A stretch of 64,000 bases of DNA from Sporichthya polymorpha DSM 43042 (GCF_000384115.1 NZ_KB913029.1:1088907-1152906), one strand, 5' to 3'; counted from the stretch's first letter, positions 8,933 to 17,737 are shown. Notes: generated by a model not told the origin, from the sequence alone. Made by a program: numbers and translations.

Positions 8933-8980
8933 TTTGTGACGTGACTGTCACAAACTAGGCCGGTGCGCTCCGGATCACAA
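8933..8980 (-). promoter_or_regulatory. Promoter and operator of the LivHM-P450 operon
   Basis: Reading leftward, TTGTGA (8975-8980) and TAGTTT (8952-8957) are separated by 17 bases, a good -35/-10 pair. Immediately downstream is a perfect 8-bp inverted repeat, TTTGTGAC-N6-GTCACAAA (8933-8954), which overlaps both the -10 box and the AAGGAG ribosome site. A repressor bound here would block transcription start. The half-site resembles CRP (TGTGA), but the spacing (N8 between TGTGA and TCACA) does not fit CRP. The regulator is unknown. Confidence 0.6.
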
Positions 8981-9073
8981 GGGGTCGAACCCCCAAAATT
9001 CGCGCCCGTTTTTGGCGCAACCGCCCCGCACAGCCCGCGCGGTCGATGTGACTCTCGCGTCGCTGATGTCAAA

Positions 9074-9117
9074 AAAGGGTGACACCCCTTACTGCGCAGT
9101 AAGGGGTGTCACCCTTT
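9074..9117. repeat. Intergenic 44-bp perfect palindrome (family copy 1)
   Basis: Two 22-base arms match perfectly with no loop, centred on CTGCGCAG; the flanks add further near-matches (A run left, TTCTT right). The core arm reads GGGTGACACCCCTTACTGC, itself containing a small inner palindrome GGGTGACACCC. The same element recurs at 27052-27101 and 28248-28297, and a related triple form at 38977-39054. Here it lies between the operon promoter at 8.98 kb and the 3' end of the SDR gene at 9142, where it could end leftward transcription from the SDR operon. A T tract follows on one strand. Confidence 0.8.
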
Positions 9118-9141
9118 CTTGACGGCGGCCGACGTGAGCGA

Positions 9142-9927
9142 TCAGGCGGGGGCGGAGCGGGCGGCGAGGGTGCGGGCGGCGAGGGTGCGGGCGGCGAGGA
9201 GGCCGCCGTCGAGCTCGAGGTCGACGCCGTTCACCCAGGACGCGGCGGGTGAGAGCAGGAAGGCGACGGCGGCCGCGACCTCGTCGGCACGACCGAGGCG
9301 CCCGACGACGTCGGCCGAGCCGTCGACGCTCGCCCCCATCGACACGCGGAAGTCACCGATAATCGGGGTCTCGATCGGGCCGGGGCTGACGGCACTGACG
9401 CGGACGCCCGACCCCAGCAGAGCGGCCGCGCGGGCGCGGGCGTGGAGGACGAGCAACTTCTTCGACAGGTCGTACGCCGCCGAGCCGTCGAGACCCCGGG
9501 CGGTGGCGAAGGCGAGCACCTCGTCCTCCGCGGCGTCGAGCAGGGACCACGCCACGTCGTCCTCGACGCCCGGCCGCCGCGCGGCCAGCGACGTCACGTG
9601 AACGACGGAGGAACCCGCGAACATCCGACCCGTCAGGGCGTCGGTGAGCCGGCGCGCGGCGAGGAAGTTGACGCGGAGCACGACGTCCGGCGAGGCGGTC
9701 CCGGGGACGCCGGCGACGTTGGCGAGGCCGTCGAGCGCGCCGATGCCCGCGGCGAAGGCGTCGATGCCGGCGGTGTCGGTCAGGTCGAGGGTGACGCGCT
9801 CGCAGCCGGCGGGAACGCCGGTGACGTCGCGATCCACACCCACCACCGCGTGCCCCGCGGCGACGAGCTGGGCCGCCAACGCCTGCCCGATCCCCGAACC
9901 CGCGCCCGTGACGAGGTACCTGCTCAC
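9142..9927 (-). CDS. SDR family oxidoreductase
   Basis: A 261-residue NAD(P)-dependent dehydrogenase. The cofactor motif TGAGSGIG is at about 7-14 and the active site is SAAYDLSKK with the YxxxK pair; SPGPIETP is the usual loop after beta-6. It resembles 3-alpha-hydroxysteroid dehydrogenase/carbonyl reductase-like short SDRs that lack the long NNAG segment (here NVAGVPG). The GTG start at 9927 overlaps the ALDH stop (GTGA). The C terminus carries a short repeated LAART sequence (about 247-256) encoded by a near-perfect 18-bp DNA repeat. It probably acts with the ALDH on an alcohol/aldehyde pair. Confidence 0.88.
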   Translation of the reverse strand: MSRYLVTGAGSGIGQALAAQLVAAGHAVVGVDRDVTGVPAGCERVTLDLTDTAGIDAFAAGIGALDGLANVAGVPGTASPDVVLRVNFLAARRLTDALTGRMFAGSSVVHVTSLAARRPGVEDDVAWSLLDAAEDEVLAFATARGLDGSAAYDLSKKLLVLHARARAAALLGSGVRVSAVSPGPIETPIIGDFRVSMGASVDGSADVVGRLGRADEVAAAVAFLLSPAASWVNGVDLELDGGLLAARTLAARTLAARSAPA

Positions 9928-11279
9928 GCCAGCACCGCCTTGACCTCGCAGAACTCCAACAGGCCCCACTCGCCGAGCTCGCGGCCGACGCCGGACTTCC
10001 CGAACCCACCGAACGGGGCGCCCGGCCGGGTCCGCGTCCGGACCCCGTTGACCTTGACCTGACCTGCCCTCAGACCGGCGGCAACCGCGGCGATCCGCGC
10101 CGGGTCTGCACCCCAGATCTCCGCGGACAGCCCGTAGTCGGTGTCGTTGGCCAGCGCGATCGCGTCGGCGTCGTCGTCGTACGGGAGCAGCACGAGCACC
10201 GGGCCGAAGACCTCGTCCTGCGCGACCTCCGCACCCCGCTCGACGTCCGCGAGCACGACCGGCGCGCAGTACGGCGCAGTCAGGTCGACGCTCGGCCCGA
10301 GGGGGCGCGCACCCGCCGCGACCGCGCGGTCGACGAACCCGCGGACCCGTGCGTGCTGCGCGGTGCTGACCAAGGGGCCGAGGTCGGTCGCGGGGTCGTT
10401 CGGGTCGCCGACCCGGAGCGCGGCGGCCGTCGCCGCGGCGAGAGCCTCGACCCGCGCCGCCGCCGTGCGGGGATACAGCAACCGCGTCGGCGCGTTGCAC
10501 GCCTGGCCGCTGTTGACGAACGCCGCTTTCACCGCGCGCGGGATCACCTCGTCGAGATCGACGTCGTCGAGCACGACCGCGGCGCTCTTGCCGCCGAGCT
10601 CCAGCGCCACGCGGCGGATGGCCGCGCCCGCGAGCGCACCGACCTTCGACCCGACCGCGACCGATCCCGTGAACGAGACGACGTCGACGCCGTCGGCGGT
10701 CACGAGGGTCTCGCCGACCGTCGGGCCGCGGCCGGACACGAGGCCGAGCACGCCGGCGGGAACACCGGCCTCGATCGCGAGTTCGACGAAGCGCGCCGGC
10801 CCGGTCGGGGCGAGCTCACTCGGCTTCAGGACCACGGCGCACCCGGCCGCCAGGGCGGGCGCGAGCTTCGTCGCGCACTGGTAGACGGGGAAGTTCCACG
10901 GGGTGATCGCGGCAACGACACCGGCCGGGACGTGGTGCACCTCGAAGCCGTCGTGCTTCTGCACCCAGGGAAAGTCGCGTGCCGTCGCGGCGGTGTTCTG
11001 CAGGACGGCGGCGACGAGCTCCACCTGTGTCACCCGCGCGAGCGCGCGCGGCATCCCCATCTCGCGCGACGTGGAGTCCGCGATCTCGTCACCGGCGTCG
11101 AGGACGGCCTGCGCCCAGCGGTCGAGGATCGCCGCGCGGTCGGCCACCGGCACCTCGCCCCACGCGGGCGCCGCGGCGCGCGCGGCCGCCACCGTCGCCC
11201 GCACGTCGGCGGGCGTCCTCTCCGCGACGGTGGCGACGACGGAGCCGTCGACCGGGCTGATCACCTGGATCTCGTCCAC
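9924..11279 (-). CDS. Aldehyde dehydrogenase family protein
   Basis: A 451-residue NAD(P)-dependent aldehyde dehydrogenase. The catalytic Cys lies in NSGQACNAPT, the general-base Glu in ALELGGKS, and the NAD-binding PWNFPVY and FTGSVAVG motifs are present. It would oxidise an aldehyde to an acid in the cytoplasm. The family is usually 470-500 residues; this one is somewhat short at the N terminus but complete in its motifs. It is co-transcribed with the SDR behind it and divergent from a TetR gene, which may control it. Confidence 0.92.
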   Translation of the reverse strand: MDEIQVISPVDGSVVATVAERTPADVRATVAAARAAAPAWGEVPVADRAAILDRWAQAVLDAGDEIADSTSREMGMPRALARVTQVELVAAVLQNTAATARDFPWVQKHDGFEVHHVPAGVVAAITPWNFPVYQCATKLAPALAAGCAVVLKPSELAPTGPARFVELAIEAGVPAGVLGLVSGRGPTVGETLVTADGVDVVSFTGSVAVGSKVGALAGAAIRRVALELGGKSAAVVLDDVDLDEVIPRAVKAAFVNSGQACNAPTRLLYPRTAAARVEALAAATAAALRVGDPNDPATDLGPLVSTAQHARVRGFVDRAVAAGARPLGPSVDLTAPYCAPVVLADVERGAEVAQDEVFGPVLVLLPYDDDADAIALANDTDYGLSAEIWGADPARIAAVAAGLRAGQVKVNGVRTRTRPGAPFGGFGKSGVGRELGEWGLLEFCEVKAVLA

Positions 11280-11386
11280 CGGACTCCCTTGTTTGCGACG
11301 AGAGAATCACATTGGGCGTCACCAGGCAAGACCGGCCTCCGAACCTCGCCGCAGGGGTTCCCCCGACCGGCTCCGATCCGTATGGT

Positions 11387-11402
11387 GTGACTCGGCAGTC
11401 GC
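11387..11402. promoter_or_regulatory. Candidate TetR operator in ALDH/TetR divergent region
   Basis: An imperfect inverted repeat, GTGACT-N4-AGTCGC, with one mismatch, lies 36 bases before the TetR start and about 110 bases from the ALDH start. TATGGT (11381-11386) just upstream could serve as a -10 box for the TetR gene. The position suits autoregulation by the TetR protein at 11439, but the symmetry is modest and only one copy is seen. Confidence 0.3.
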
Positions 11403-11438
11403 ATTCCGCGTCGCCGACAGTCGTCCGGGAGGTGACGC

Positions 11439-12146
11439 GTGGAGTCCGACGTCCTGGCCCTCGCCGTGACCGACCCGGCGCCGAAGTCGGGCAACGCGCG
11501 CGGCCGGCGCACCCGGGCTCAGCTGGTCGACGCCGCGACCGCCTGCTTCGGCGAGTACGGCTACGAGCGCACCCGGATCCAGGACATCGTCACCCGTGCC
11601 GGGGTCTCGCAGGGCAACTTCTACCGGCACTTCGAGTCCAAGCGCGAGATCTTCCTCGAGGCGCTCAAGCCCGGCCTCGAGGACCTGCTCGAGGCACGCG
11701 CCGGTCTGCAGGACCACACCGACGCGGACGCGCTCGCCGCGGACACCGTCCTCTACCTGCGCACGTACAGCCGGCACCGTCACATCCTGCGCGTCATGCG
11801 TGAGGCGGCGGCGGTCCGCAGCGACGGCTTCGACGAGCTGTGGCTGCAGCTGCGCAGCAGCTTCGTCGCCCGCACCCAGAGCTGGCTCGAACGGCTGCAC
11901 GCCGCCGGGCGCATCGGGGACGGCGACTTCCCGCAACTGGCAGCCGTCCTCGGCGCGATGGTCGAGCAGGTCGCCTACGTCCAGATCGGTCTGCCCGACC
12001 GGACACCCCGCGACGAGGAGATCCAGCGGATCGCCCGCGTCATCGGCGACGTCTGGCACCGGGCGCTCCCGCCGGTCCCCCGCACGAGCACGACCACCAA
12101 GACAGCCACCAAGACAGCCACCAAGAAGCCCCCCGCCAAGAAGTAG
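11439..12146 (+). CDS. TetR family transcriptional regulator with Lys/Thr tail
   Basis: A 235-residue DNA-binding repressor. The N-terminal helix-turn-helix is GYERTRIQDIVTRAGVSQGNFYRHFESK (about 40-67, key residues VTRAGVSQGNFYRHF); the rest is an all-helical ligand/dimer domain. The C terminus ends in a low-complexity basic tail (TTTKTATKTATKKPPAKK) encoded by a repeated AAGACAGCCACC unit, unusual for TetR and perhaps a non-specific DNA contact. GTG at 11439 follows GGGAGGTG. It lies 23 bases before the PEP-swivel gene and divergent from the ALDH operon; either could be its target. Confidence 0.9.
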   Translation: MESDVLALAVTDPAPKSGNARGRRTRAQLVDAATACFGEYGYERTRIQDIVTRAGVSQGNFYRHFESKREIFLEALKPGLEDLLEARAGLQDHTDADALAADTVLYLRTYSRHRHILRVMREAAAVRSDGFDELWLQLRSSFVARTQSWLERLHAAGRIGDGDFPQLAAVLGAMVEQVAYVQIGLPDRTPRDEEIQRIARVIGDVWHRALPPVPRTSTTTKTATKTATKKPPAKK

Positions 12147-12169
12147 CCCGTCCCGTCCCAGGAGGACCC

Positions 12170-13909
12170 GTGCACGCCTGGCCGCTGAACGACACCGCGT
12201 CGACCGTCTTCCCGCTCACCTCGCGGGCCAACGTGGGCGAGATCTTCCCGGACCCGATCACGCCGCTGAACGCCTCGACCGGGTTCTTCGCGAACCTGGA
12301 GAAGGGCTGGCGCGACGCGTACGTCGCGACCGGGGCGTGGGACCAGGACCTCTACGACGCCGCCGTCCCGCACAACCCGATTCTCATGTTCGGCAGCTAC
12401 ATCTACATCAACATGTCGCTGATGCGGCTGTTCGGCGTGCGCGTTCCCGGCTTCACCCCCGAGGCCGTCGACCTGCAGTACTTCGGTGACATGCCCGGCA
12501 TCCCCTCGTACGAGTCGGAGAAGCGCGACTTCGACTCCGACGCTGCCGCTTCGGAGAAGGCCGGCGCCTGGCTGGTCGGTCAGGTTCTCGGGGCCACCGA
12601 CCTCGCGCCGTTCGACGCCGACCGCGCCCGCGTGCTGGAGATCCGCCGTGCGCGGCCGGACCTGACGACGCTCTCCGACGCCGAGCTCGCCGCTCGCATC
12701 ACCTCGTTCAACGACGACCTGCGGCACTTCTTCTGCAACCACATCGTCGCGAGCCTCGCGGCCGGCGTCGGGCTCGGCGCGGTCGCGCAGGTCTGCGCGG
12801 CGATCGGCAAGCCGGAGCTCTCGCTGACGCTGGTCGCGGGTATCGGTGACGTGGACTCCGCGGGCGCCTCGCGCGGCATGTGGACGCTCTCCCGCAAGGT
12901 CCGTGCCAACGCCGAGCTGACGGCGGCCTTCGACGCCGGCGTCTCCGGTCTGATGGGCCGTCTGCAGGCGCTGGACTCCGTGGACGCCAAGGCGTTCCGG
13001 GTCGACCTGGAGTCGTTCCTCGACGAGTGGGACTTTCGTGGGCAGAGCGAGTGGGAGATCCGCGCCGAGACGTGGAGCACCGACCCGGAGCTCGCGCTGT
13101 CGATGATCGAGCGCCTGCGTCTGGTCTCCGACGACGAGGCGCCCGAGGCGAAGAACGCGCAGCGCGCGGCGGAGCGGGAGGCCGCCTCCGCCGGGATCCG
13201 CGAGGCGCTCGCCGGCAACGAGGCCCTGCCCCAGTTCGAGGCGGCGCTGCACGCGGCCGCGCTGTGGGTGCGGGCGCGGGAGCGGCAGCGCACGTCGGCG
13301 GCCATGCTCATCCACGAGCTGCGGCTGGCCTCGCTCGAGCTCGGCCGCCGGGGCGCCGCCGCCGGCGCCTTGCCCGAGCCCAAGCGCATCTTCATGTTGT
13401 TCGCGGACGAACTGCCCGCGTACGTCGAGAACCCGGCGTCGTTCGCCGACACCCTCGCCGAGCGGGAACGCGTCTACCTGGACCTGTTCAACTACATCCC
13501 GCCGTTCGTCGTCGCGGGCCAGCCGGCGGACTACACGCAGTGGGCGCGCCGCGATGCGCACACCGCCGCGCCCCTGTCCGCCGGGGAGGTCCTGACCGGT
13601 GTCTCCGGCTGCCCGGGCGTCGCCCGCGGCCGCGCCCGCATCGTGCTGAACCCGGACGCGGCCGACGAGTTCGAGCCCGGCGACGTGCTCGTCGCCCCGA
13701 TCACCGACCCGTCGTGGACGCCGCTGTTCGTCGGCGCCTCCGCGGTCGTCGTGAACGTGGGCGCACCGTTCTCCCACGCCGCGATCGTCAGCCGGGAGCT
13801 GGGCATTCCGTGCGTCGTCTCCGCGATCGACGCGACCGTCCGGATCCCGGAGGGCGCCCTGCTCGAGGTCGACGGCACGACCGGTTCGGTGACGGTGGTC
13901 GAGGCCTGA
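12170..13909 (+). CDS. PEP-utilising-enzyme mobile (phosphohistidine swivel) domain protein
   Basis: A 579-residue protein whose last 80 residues are a phosphohistidine swivel domain (GVSGCPGVARGRARIV, then GAPFSHAAIVSRELGIP with the phosphorylatable His near residue 536). In PEP synthase, rifampin phosphotransferase and phenylphosphate synthase this domain moves a phosphoryl group between active sites. Here the N-terminal 470 residues are helical and contain no recognisable ATP-grasp domain, so it must rely on a partner or use the fold for another phosphotransfer. GTG at 12170 is preceded by GGAGG at 12161. It forms an operon with the TetR gene. Confidence 0.8.
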   Translation: MHAWPLNDTASTVFPLTSRANVGEIFPDPITPLNASTGFFANLEKGWRDAYVATGAWDQDLYDAAVPHNPILMFGSYIYINMSLMRLFGVRVPGFTPEAVDLQYFGDMPGIPSYESEKRDFDSDAAASEKAGAWLVGQVLGATDLAPFDADRARVLEIRRARPDLTTLSDAELAARITSFNDDLRHFFCNHIVASLAAGVGLGAVAQVCAAIGKPELSLTLVAGIGDVDSAGASRGMWTLSRKVRANAELTAAFDAGVSGLMGRLQALDSVDAKAFRVDLESFLDEWDFRGQSEWEIRAETWSTDPELALSMIERLRLVSDDEAPEAKNAQRAAEREAASAGIREALAGNEALPQFEAALHAAALWVRARERQRTSAAMLIHELRLASLELGRRGAAAGALPEPKRIFMLFADELPAYVENPASFADTLAERERVYLDLFNYIPPFVVAGQPADYTQWARRDAHTAAPLSAGEVLTGVSGCPGVARGRARIVLNPDAADEFEPGDVLVAPITDPSWTPLFVGASAVVVNVGAPFSHAAIVSRELGIPCVVSAIDATVRIPEGALLEVDGTTGSVTVVEA

Positions 13910-13934
13910 CGCTCCCTCAGGAGTCGGCGCCGGG

Positions 13935-14759
13935 TCAGAGCACCATGAACCCGGCGTCGACCGGCAGCGTCACGCCGGTGACGTAGCGCGCCTCCTCGGA
14001 GCAGAGCCACAGGATCGCGTTGCTGATGTCGAGGGCATCGAGCATCTCGACCGGCATCGCGTGAGCCAGCTTCGACAGCTCGTCGGGGTACGCCGCCGCG
14101 AGCTCGCCGAAGCCCTCGTTGACGATCATCGGGGTGTTGACCGCGCCGGGGTGGACGCTGTTCACCCGAATGCTGTGCGGGGCGAGCATGTTCGCGTACG
14201 TGCGCATCAGCCCGACGACGCCGTGCTTGGCGGCGACGTAGCCCATCATCCCGGCGTTGTCGGGGATGTTCAGCCGCCCGGACAGGCCGGCGACGGACGA
14301 GGTGAGCACGATGCTGCCGCCCCGGCCCTGTTCGATCAGCGTCGGCAGCGCGGCCTCGACGGTGTTGTAGACCCCGGTGAGGTTGACGTCGACGACGTCG
14401 GCGAAGGCTTCGCCGGTCTTCGCGACCTCGCCGATACCGGGGAAGATGCCGGCGTTCGCGAGCACGATGTCGAGCGCGCCCAGCTCGGCGCTCCCGGTCT
14501 CGACGGCCTGGCGCAGCGCGGCGGCGTCGCGGACGTCGGCCCGGGAGACGACGATCCGGGCGTCGCGCTCCTCCACGAGCTTCACCGTCTCGGCGAGGTC
14601 GTCGTCCGTCGCCATCGGGTACCCGACCGAGTCCATCTGCGAGCACAGGTCGACGCCGATAATCGACGCGCCCTCCTCAGCGAGCCGGAGCGCGTGCGAG
14701 CGCCCCTGACCCCGGGCGACCCCGGTGATGAACGCGACCTTGTCGGTGAGACGACCCAT
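13935..14759 (-). CDS. Mycofactocin-coupled SDR family oxidoreductase
   Basis: A 274-residue SDR with the extended cofactor loop [12 protein letters not shown], an insertion after beta-2 ([23 protein letters not shown]) and YVAAK active site. These are hallmarks of SDRs with a non-exchangeable nicotinamide that pass electrons to mycofactocin (TIGR03971 type, as I recall the family). It probably oxidises an alcohol. It is the last gene of a three-gene operon after a VOC protein and an APH-like kinase. The mycofactocin biosynthesis genes are not in this window. Confidence 0.88.
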   Translation of the reverse strand: MGRLTDKVAFITGVARGQGRSHALRLAEEGASIIGVDLCSQMDSVGYPMATDDDLAETVKLVEERDARIVVSRADVRDAAALRQAVETGSAELGALDIVLANAGIFPGIGEVAKTGEAFADVVDVNLTGVYNTVEAALPTLIEQGRGGSIVLTSSVAGLSGRLNIPDNAGMMGYVAAKHGVVGLMRTYANMLAPHSIRVNSVHPGAVNTPMIVNEGFGELAAAYPDELSKLAHAMPVEMLDALDISNAILWLCSEEARYVTGVTLPVDAGFMVL

Positions 14760-14776
14760 CGAACGCTCCTTCGCGA

Positions 14777-15217
14777 TCAGCTGATGCAGAACTCGTTGCC
14801 CTCGGGGTCCTGCAGAACGACGTAGTAGTACGGGTCGTCGGCGTCGTCGTCCCGGTCCCGCCACTGCACGACGGCGCCGAGCGCGACGAGCTCGTCGACC
14901 CGCGCGTCCACCCTGGCGACCCGCTCGGCCTGCGTCAACGTGTCGTCGCGAGCGGTCGGGTACACGTCGAGGTGGACGCGGTTCTTCCCGGCCTTCGGTT
15001 CCGGCACCCGCTGGAACCAGATCGGCGGGCGCAGGCCCTCCGGGTCGAAGAGCCGGTTGTCGAACTCCTCGCCGTCCCCGAGCCGCCCCCGGTAGTGCCG
15101 GTTCCACGGGGTGTCCGGCTCCGCCGGCGGGACCGGCGTGTAGCCGAGGGCCTGCGCCCAGAACCGGACCAGCGCCGGCGGGTCGAGGCAGTCGATCGTG
15201 ATCTGGAAGAACACCAT
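14777..15217 (-). CDS. VOC/glyoxalase-like domain protein
   Basis: A 146-residue protein of the vicinal oxygen chelate fold (Glyoxalase_6-like): it starts [25 protein letters not shown] and ends [17 protein letters not shown], the two conserved strands of this family. Its role (small-molecule binding, glyoxalase or dioxygenase-like) cannot be told from sequence. ATG at 15217 was chosen because upstream codons in the same frame are antisense to the kinase-like gene's 3' end and give no homology. Seventeen bases separate it from the SDR. Confidence 0.85.
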   Translation of the reverse strand: MVFFQITIDCLDPPALVRFWAQALGYTPVPPAEPDTPWNRHYRGRLGDGEEFDNRLFDPEGLRPPIWFQRVPEPKAGKNRVHLDVYPTARDDTLTQAERVARVDARVDELVALGAVVQWRDRDDDADDPYYYVVLQDPEGNEFCIS

Positions 15218-15263
15218 GCGGCGACGGTAGACGCCGCGGGGCCCTTGCGGCGGGAGGCCGCTG

Positions 15264-16448
15264 CTACCGGAGGCTGTCCAGGCAGTCGTGGTCGTCGAGG
15301 AACGCGGCGACGCGCTGCCAGGCGCGGTGCATGTAGTCCATCGGCTGCATGCCGGCGGGCTGGAGGCGGCCGGCACCGATCGTCAGCAGGGTGAACATGA
15401 CGATGTGGAACTGCTGCTGGCGGTAGCGCAGCAGGGCCTCGTCCTTGGTCGGTGGTTTGGGGACGCCCTCCTCGCCGAGCCGCCAGAGGTAGCGGTCGAG
15501 GAGGTCCTGCTCCCAGGCCCGGCGTTCCTCGGTCGGAAGGTTCACCGACAGGGCGTAGGAGAGGTCGAGTGCCCACTCCCCGCGCGCGACGCACTGCCAG
15601 TCGTACAGACCCATCCGACCCTCGGGGTCGCGGAGCCAGTTTCCCTGGTGGACGTCCTGATGCAGCAGCGTCGGCGTGCCCGTGGAGTTGAGTCGCAGCG
15701 ACCGCATCACCGCCGGCACGAGCTCGGCCTTCCGCCGGTAGACCGCGGGCGGGGTGAGATCGCGGACGCGTTCGATGCCGACGCGGGCGCGCCGCTCGAT
15801 GCCGAGGTCGTTGAGCCGGGCCTGGAACTGCTCGGTGGTGGGGAGCTTGGCGAGGTCGGCGCGCAGTCGGGGTGAGTCCCAGAACGAGGCGTGGAAGTAC
15901 GCCATCTGGTCGATCATGTCCTCGACGTCGCGACGACTCAGGCGCTCCTTCATCGGGTCGGGGAAGGTCCAGCCGACGGCGGCGAGGTCCTCCATCAGCA
16001 CGATCGAGCGGAATCGTCGCCCGTCGGAGGCGGCGTGGAACGCCCGGGGGCTGCGCAGTCCGTCGAGCCCCGGGCGCACCTGGTTGTAGAAGATCGACTC
16101 GGTCTCGGTGACCCCGCCGAGGACGAGGAACAGCCGCGAGCCGAGGGTCGACGCCGACTTCGTGAACAGCCGCTCGGGCAGCTTCGCCGCGACGCCGGCG
16201 GAGTTGTACTCGACCCGCAGCGCGCGGCGCGAGGACGTCCCGTCCGACCCACCGACGACCTCGAAGCGCTCGACCGCGGCACCGGGAACACCCGCGCACA
16301 GGACGGCGGTCAGCCACTGCGGGGTGATGGCCCGAACGTTCGGCGGCGTCTCGTCCGCGCGAGTCACGCGGACCGGGCGCACCTTCTCCCGCAGGTGATT
16401 GCCCGTAACCCGGGCGGCCAGCAGCGGCAGCGTCAGCTTCGCGCCCAT
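15264..16448 (-). CDS. Aminoglycoside phosphotransferase/ecdysteroid kinase-like protein
   Basis: A 394-residue kinase-fold protein. LLHQDVHQGNWL (about residue 278) is the Brenner catalytic loop HxDxxxxN and LYDWQ is the metal-binding DxG-equivalent. VLMEDL fits the hinge. Similar proteins phosphorylate hydroxyls on small molecules (APH, choline kinase, the ecdysteroid kinase-like DUF1679 group), and in actinobacteria they often sit in lipid- or steroid-catabolic clusters. It is first gene of the operon and divergent from the EthR-like TetR. Confidence 0.85.
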   Translation of the reverse strand: MGAKLTLPLLAARVTGNHLREKVRPVRVTRADETPPNVRAITPQWLTAVLCAGVPGAAVERFEVVGGSDGTSSRRALRVEYNSAGVAAKLPERLFTKSASTLGSRLFLVLGGVTETESIFYNQVRPGLDGLRSPRAFHAASDGRRFRSIVLMEDLAAVGWTFPDPMKERLSRRDVEDMIDQMAYFHASFWDSPRLRADLAKLPTTEQFQARLNDLGIERRARVGIERVRDLTPPAVYRRKAELVPAVMRSLRLNSTGTPTLLHQDVHQGNWLRDPEGRMGLYDWQCVARGEWALDLSYALSVNLPTEERRAWEQDLLDRYLWRLGEEGVPKPPTKDEALLRYRQQQFHIVMFTLLTIGAGRLQPAGMQPMDYMHRAWQRVAAFLDDHDCLDSLR

Positions 16449-16473
16449 GGCGACCTCCTCGTCGAAGGCACCG

Positions 16474-16503
16474 ACGCTAAACCCCTTATTTGACGCGCGT
16501 CAA
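16474..16503. promoter_or_regulatory. Promoter with 14-bp palindrome upstream of the kinase-like operon
   Basis: TTGACGCGCGTCAA (16490-16503) is a perfect palindrome. Read leftward its second half supplies TTGACG as a -35, with TAGCGT (complement of 16474-16479) 18 bases further on as a -10 for the gene starting at 16448. A second, looser inverted repeat, CGTCAG-N11-CTGACG (16518-16540), follows up to the TetR start. The TetR encoded at 16543 is the natural candidate to bind here and control both directions. Confidence 0.5.
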
Positions 16504-16542
16504 CAGTTCTTGCCGTGCGTCAGGTTCTGCCAGACTGACGAG

Positions 16543-17208
16543 GTGGCAGAACGACGGCGGCACGGCCAGGCCCCCCGGCGCGGCGACGAGCGGCGGGAAC
16601 GGCTGCTCGCGGCACTGGAGGAGCTGCTCGCCGAGCGACCGCTGAGCGAGATCGGGGTGGCCGACATCAGCGCGGCGGCGGGGGTGACCCGGTCGGGGTT
16701 CTACTTCTACTTCCCGAGCAAGGGAGCGGCGGTCGCGGCGCTGCTGGCGGACTTCCGCGACGCCATGGCCGCCGCGGGCGCCGCCTGGTACGAGGACAAC
16801 ACGGCCGATCCGGCCGAGCGCGTCACCCGCACCGTACGGGCGAGCGCCGAGCTATGGCGCGCTCACGCGCCACTGCTGGTCGCCATGCTCGACGCCGCGG
16901 CCGGCGGCCCCGAGACCCAGGAGATCTGGGGATCGTGGACCGCCGGGTTCGTCGAGCGGATCCGGGCGCGCATCGCCGCCGACCGACGGGCGGGGTTGGT
17001 GCACACCGAGGCGGACGCGCGCGCCCTCGCCACGCTGCTCATGGGCGCGACGCTGTCCGCGATGGAGCACGAGGTCCGGGCCGTGACGGCCGGTCAGAAG
17101 CCGCGGCGGGCTCTGCTCGACGCGCTGGTCGACCTGTGGTTCCGGACGCTGTACGCGCCTACTTCTTCCGCTTCGCCAGCAGGCCCTTCACCCGCGTCTG
17201 CAGGTTGA
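16543..17208 (+). CDS. TetR family regulator, EthR-like
   Basis: A 221-residue repressor. Its helix-turn-helix ends GVTRSGFYFYFPSKGAAVAALL, very like the FYFYFPSK recognition helix of mycobacterial EthR. The ligand domain is helical (about 70-200). GTG at 16543 places the DNA-binding domain near the N terminus with no spurious leader. It probably represses the divergent kinase-VOC-SDR operon and itself. Its last 50 bases overlap the convergent SnoaL-like gene. Confidence 0.88.
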   Translation: MAERRRHGQAPRRGDERRERLLAALEELLAERPLSEIGVADISAAAGVTRSGFYFYFPSKGAAVAALLADFRDAMAAAGAAWYEDNTADPAERVTRTVRASAELWRAHAPLLVAMLDAAAGGPETQEIWGSWTAGFVERIRARIAADRRAGLVHTEADARALATLLMGATLSAMEHEVRAVTAGQKPRRALLDALVDLWFRTLYAPTSSASPAGPSPASAG

Positions 17209-17677
17209 CCATTCCCTTCATGCCCTTGTCCGGCGGGCTGCCGGCCGGGGGCATCAGGCCGATCGCACGACCGAGCTCCATCGCGTCGAAGTACGCGTCG
17301 TTGCGCACGATCAGGCCGTCGCGCACGGTGAGCTGGTCGAGGCCCTGGACCTCGCCGCCGGCGCCGGTCGGGAGGAAGCCGTCGAAGCGGCCCGGCCCGG
17401 TGAAGGCCGCCTGCGCACGCCAGTGCACGCAGACCCGGTCGCCCTGGGCGGTCGTCTCGATCACCTCGAGCTTCCACTCGCCCATCGCGTCGAACAGCGA
17501 GCCGAAGAAGCCGCGCAGCCCGGCGGGCACCGGCAGGTTCCGGTTGCCGGGGACGGCCTCCACGCCGCCGGTCGCCACCCAGCACTTGACGGCCCGGTCG
17601 AGGTCACGATCGTTCAGCGCCGAGAAGTACTCCCGGACGATCGCCGTGTTCTGTTCCAGAGTGTCCACGGAAGTCAT
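17159..17677 (-). CDS. SnoaL-like/limonene-epoxide-hydrolase-fold protein
   Basis: A 172-residue protein with the cone-shaped NTF2 fold: TAIVREYFSALNDRDLDRAVKCWVA at the N terminus, then RGFFGSLFDAMGEWKLEVIET and DQLTVRDGLIVRNDAYFDAMEL. These are conserved positions of SnoaL-type polyketide cyclases and related isomerases or hydrolases. A basic tail (RVKGLLAKRKK) ends the protein. It starts 61 bases from the divergent Meh-like gene, in a region with CTGTC-N2-GACAG (17714-17725), which could be an operator. Substrate unknown. Confidence 0.8.
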   Translation of the reverse strand: MTSVDTLEQNTAIVREYFSALNDRDLDRAVKCWVATGGVEAVPGNRNLPVPAGLRGFFGSLFDAMGEWKLEVIETTAQGDRVCVHWRAQAAFTGPGRFDGFLPTGAGGEVQGLDQLTVRDGLIVRNDAYFDAMELGRAIGLMPPAGSPPDKGMKGMVNLQTRVKGLLAKRKK

Positions 17678-17737
17678 GCCCCCAGTGTGTCGATCCCGGG
17701 CACCACGGACATACTGTCCAGACAGGTTGGAGGATTT

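Noticed and set aside
8933-8954. CRP/FNR binding site
   Set aside because: The halves TGTGA and TCACA are separated by 8 bases rather than 6, so a standard CRP dimer would not fit; kept only as an operator for an unknown regulator.
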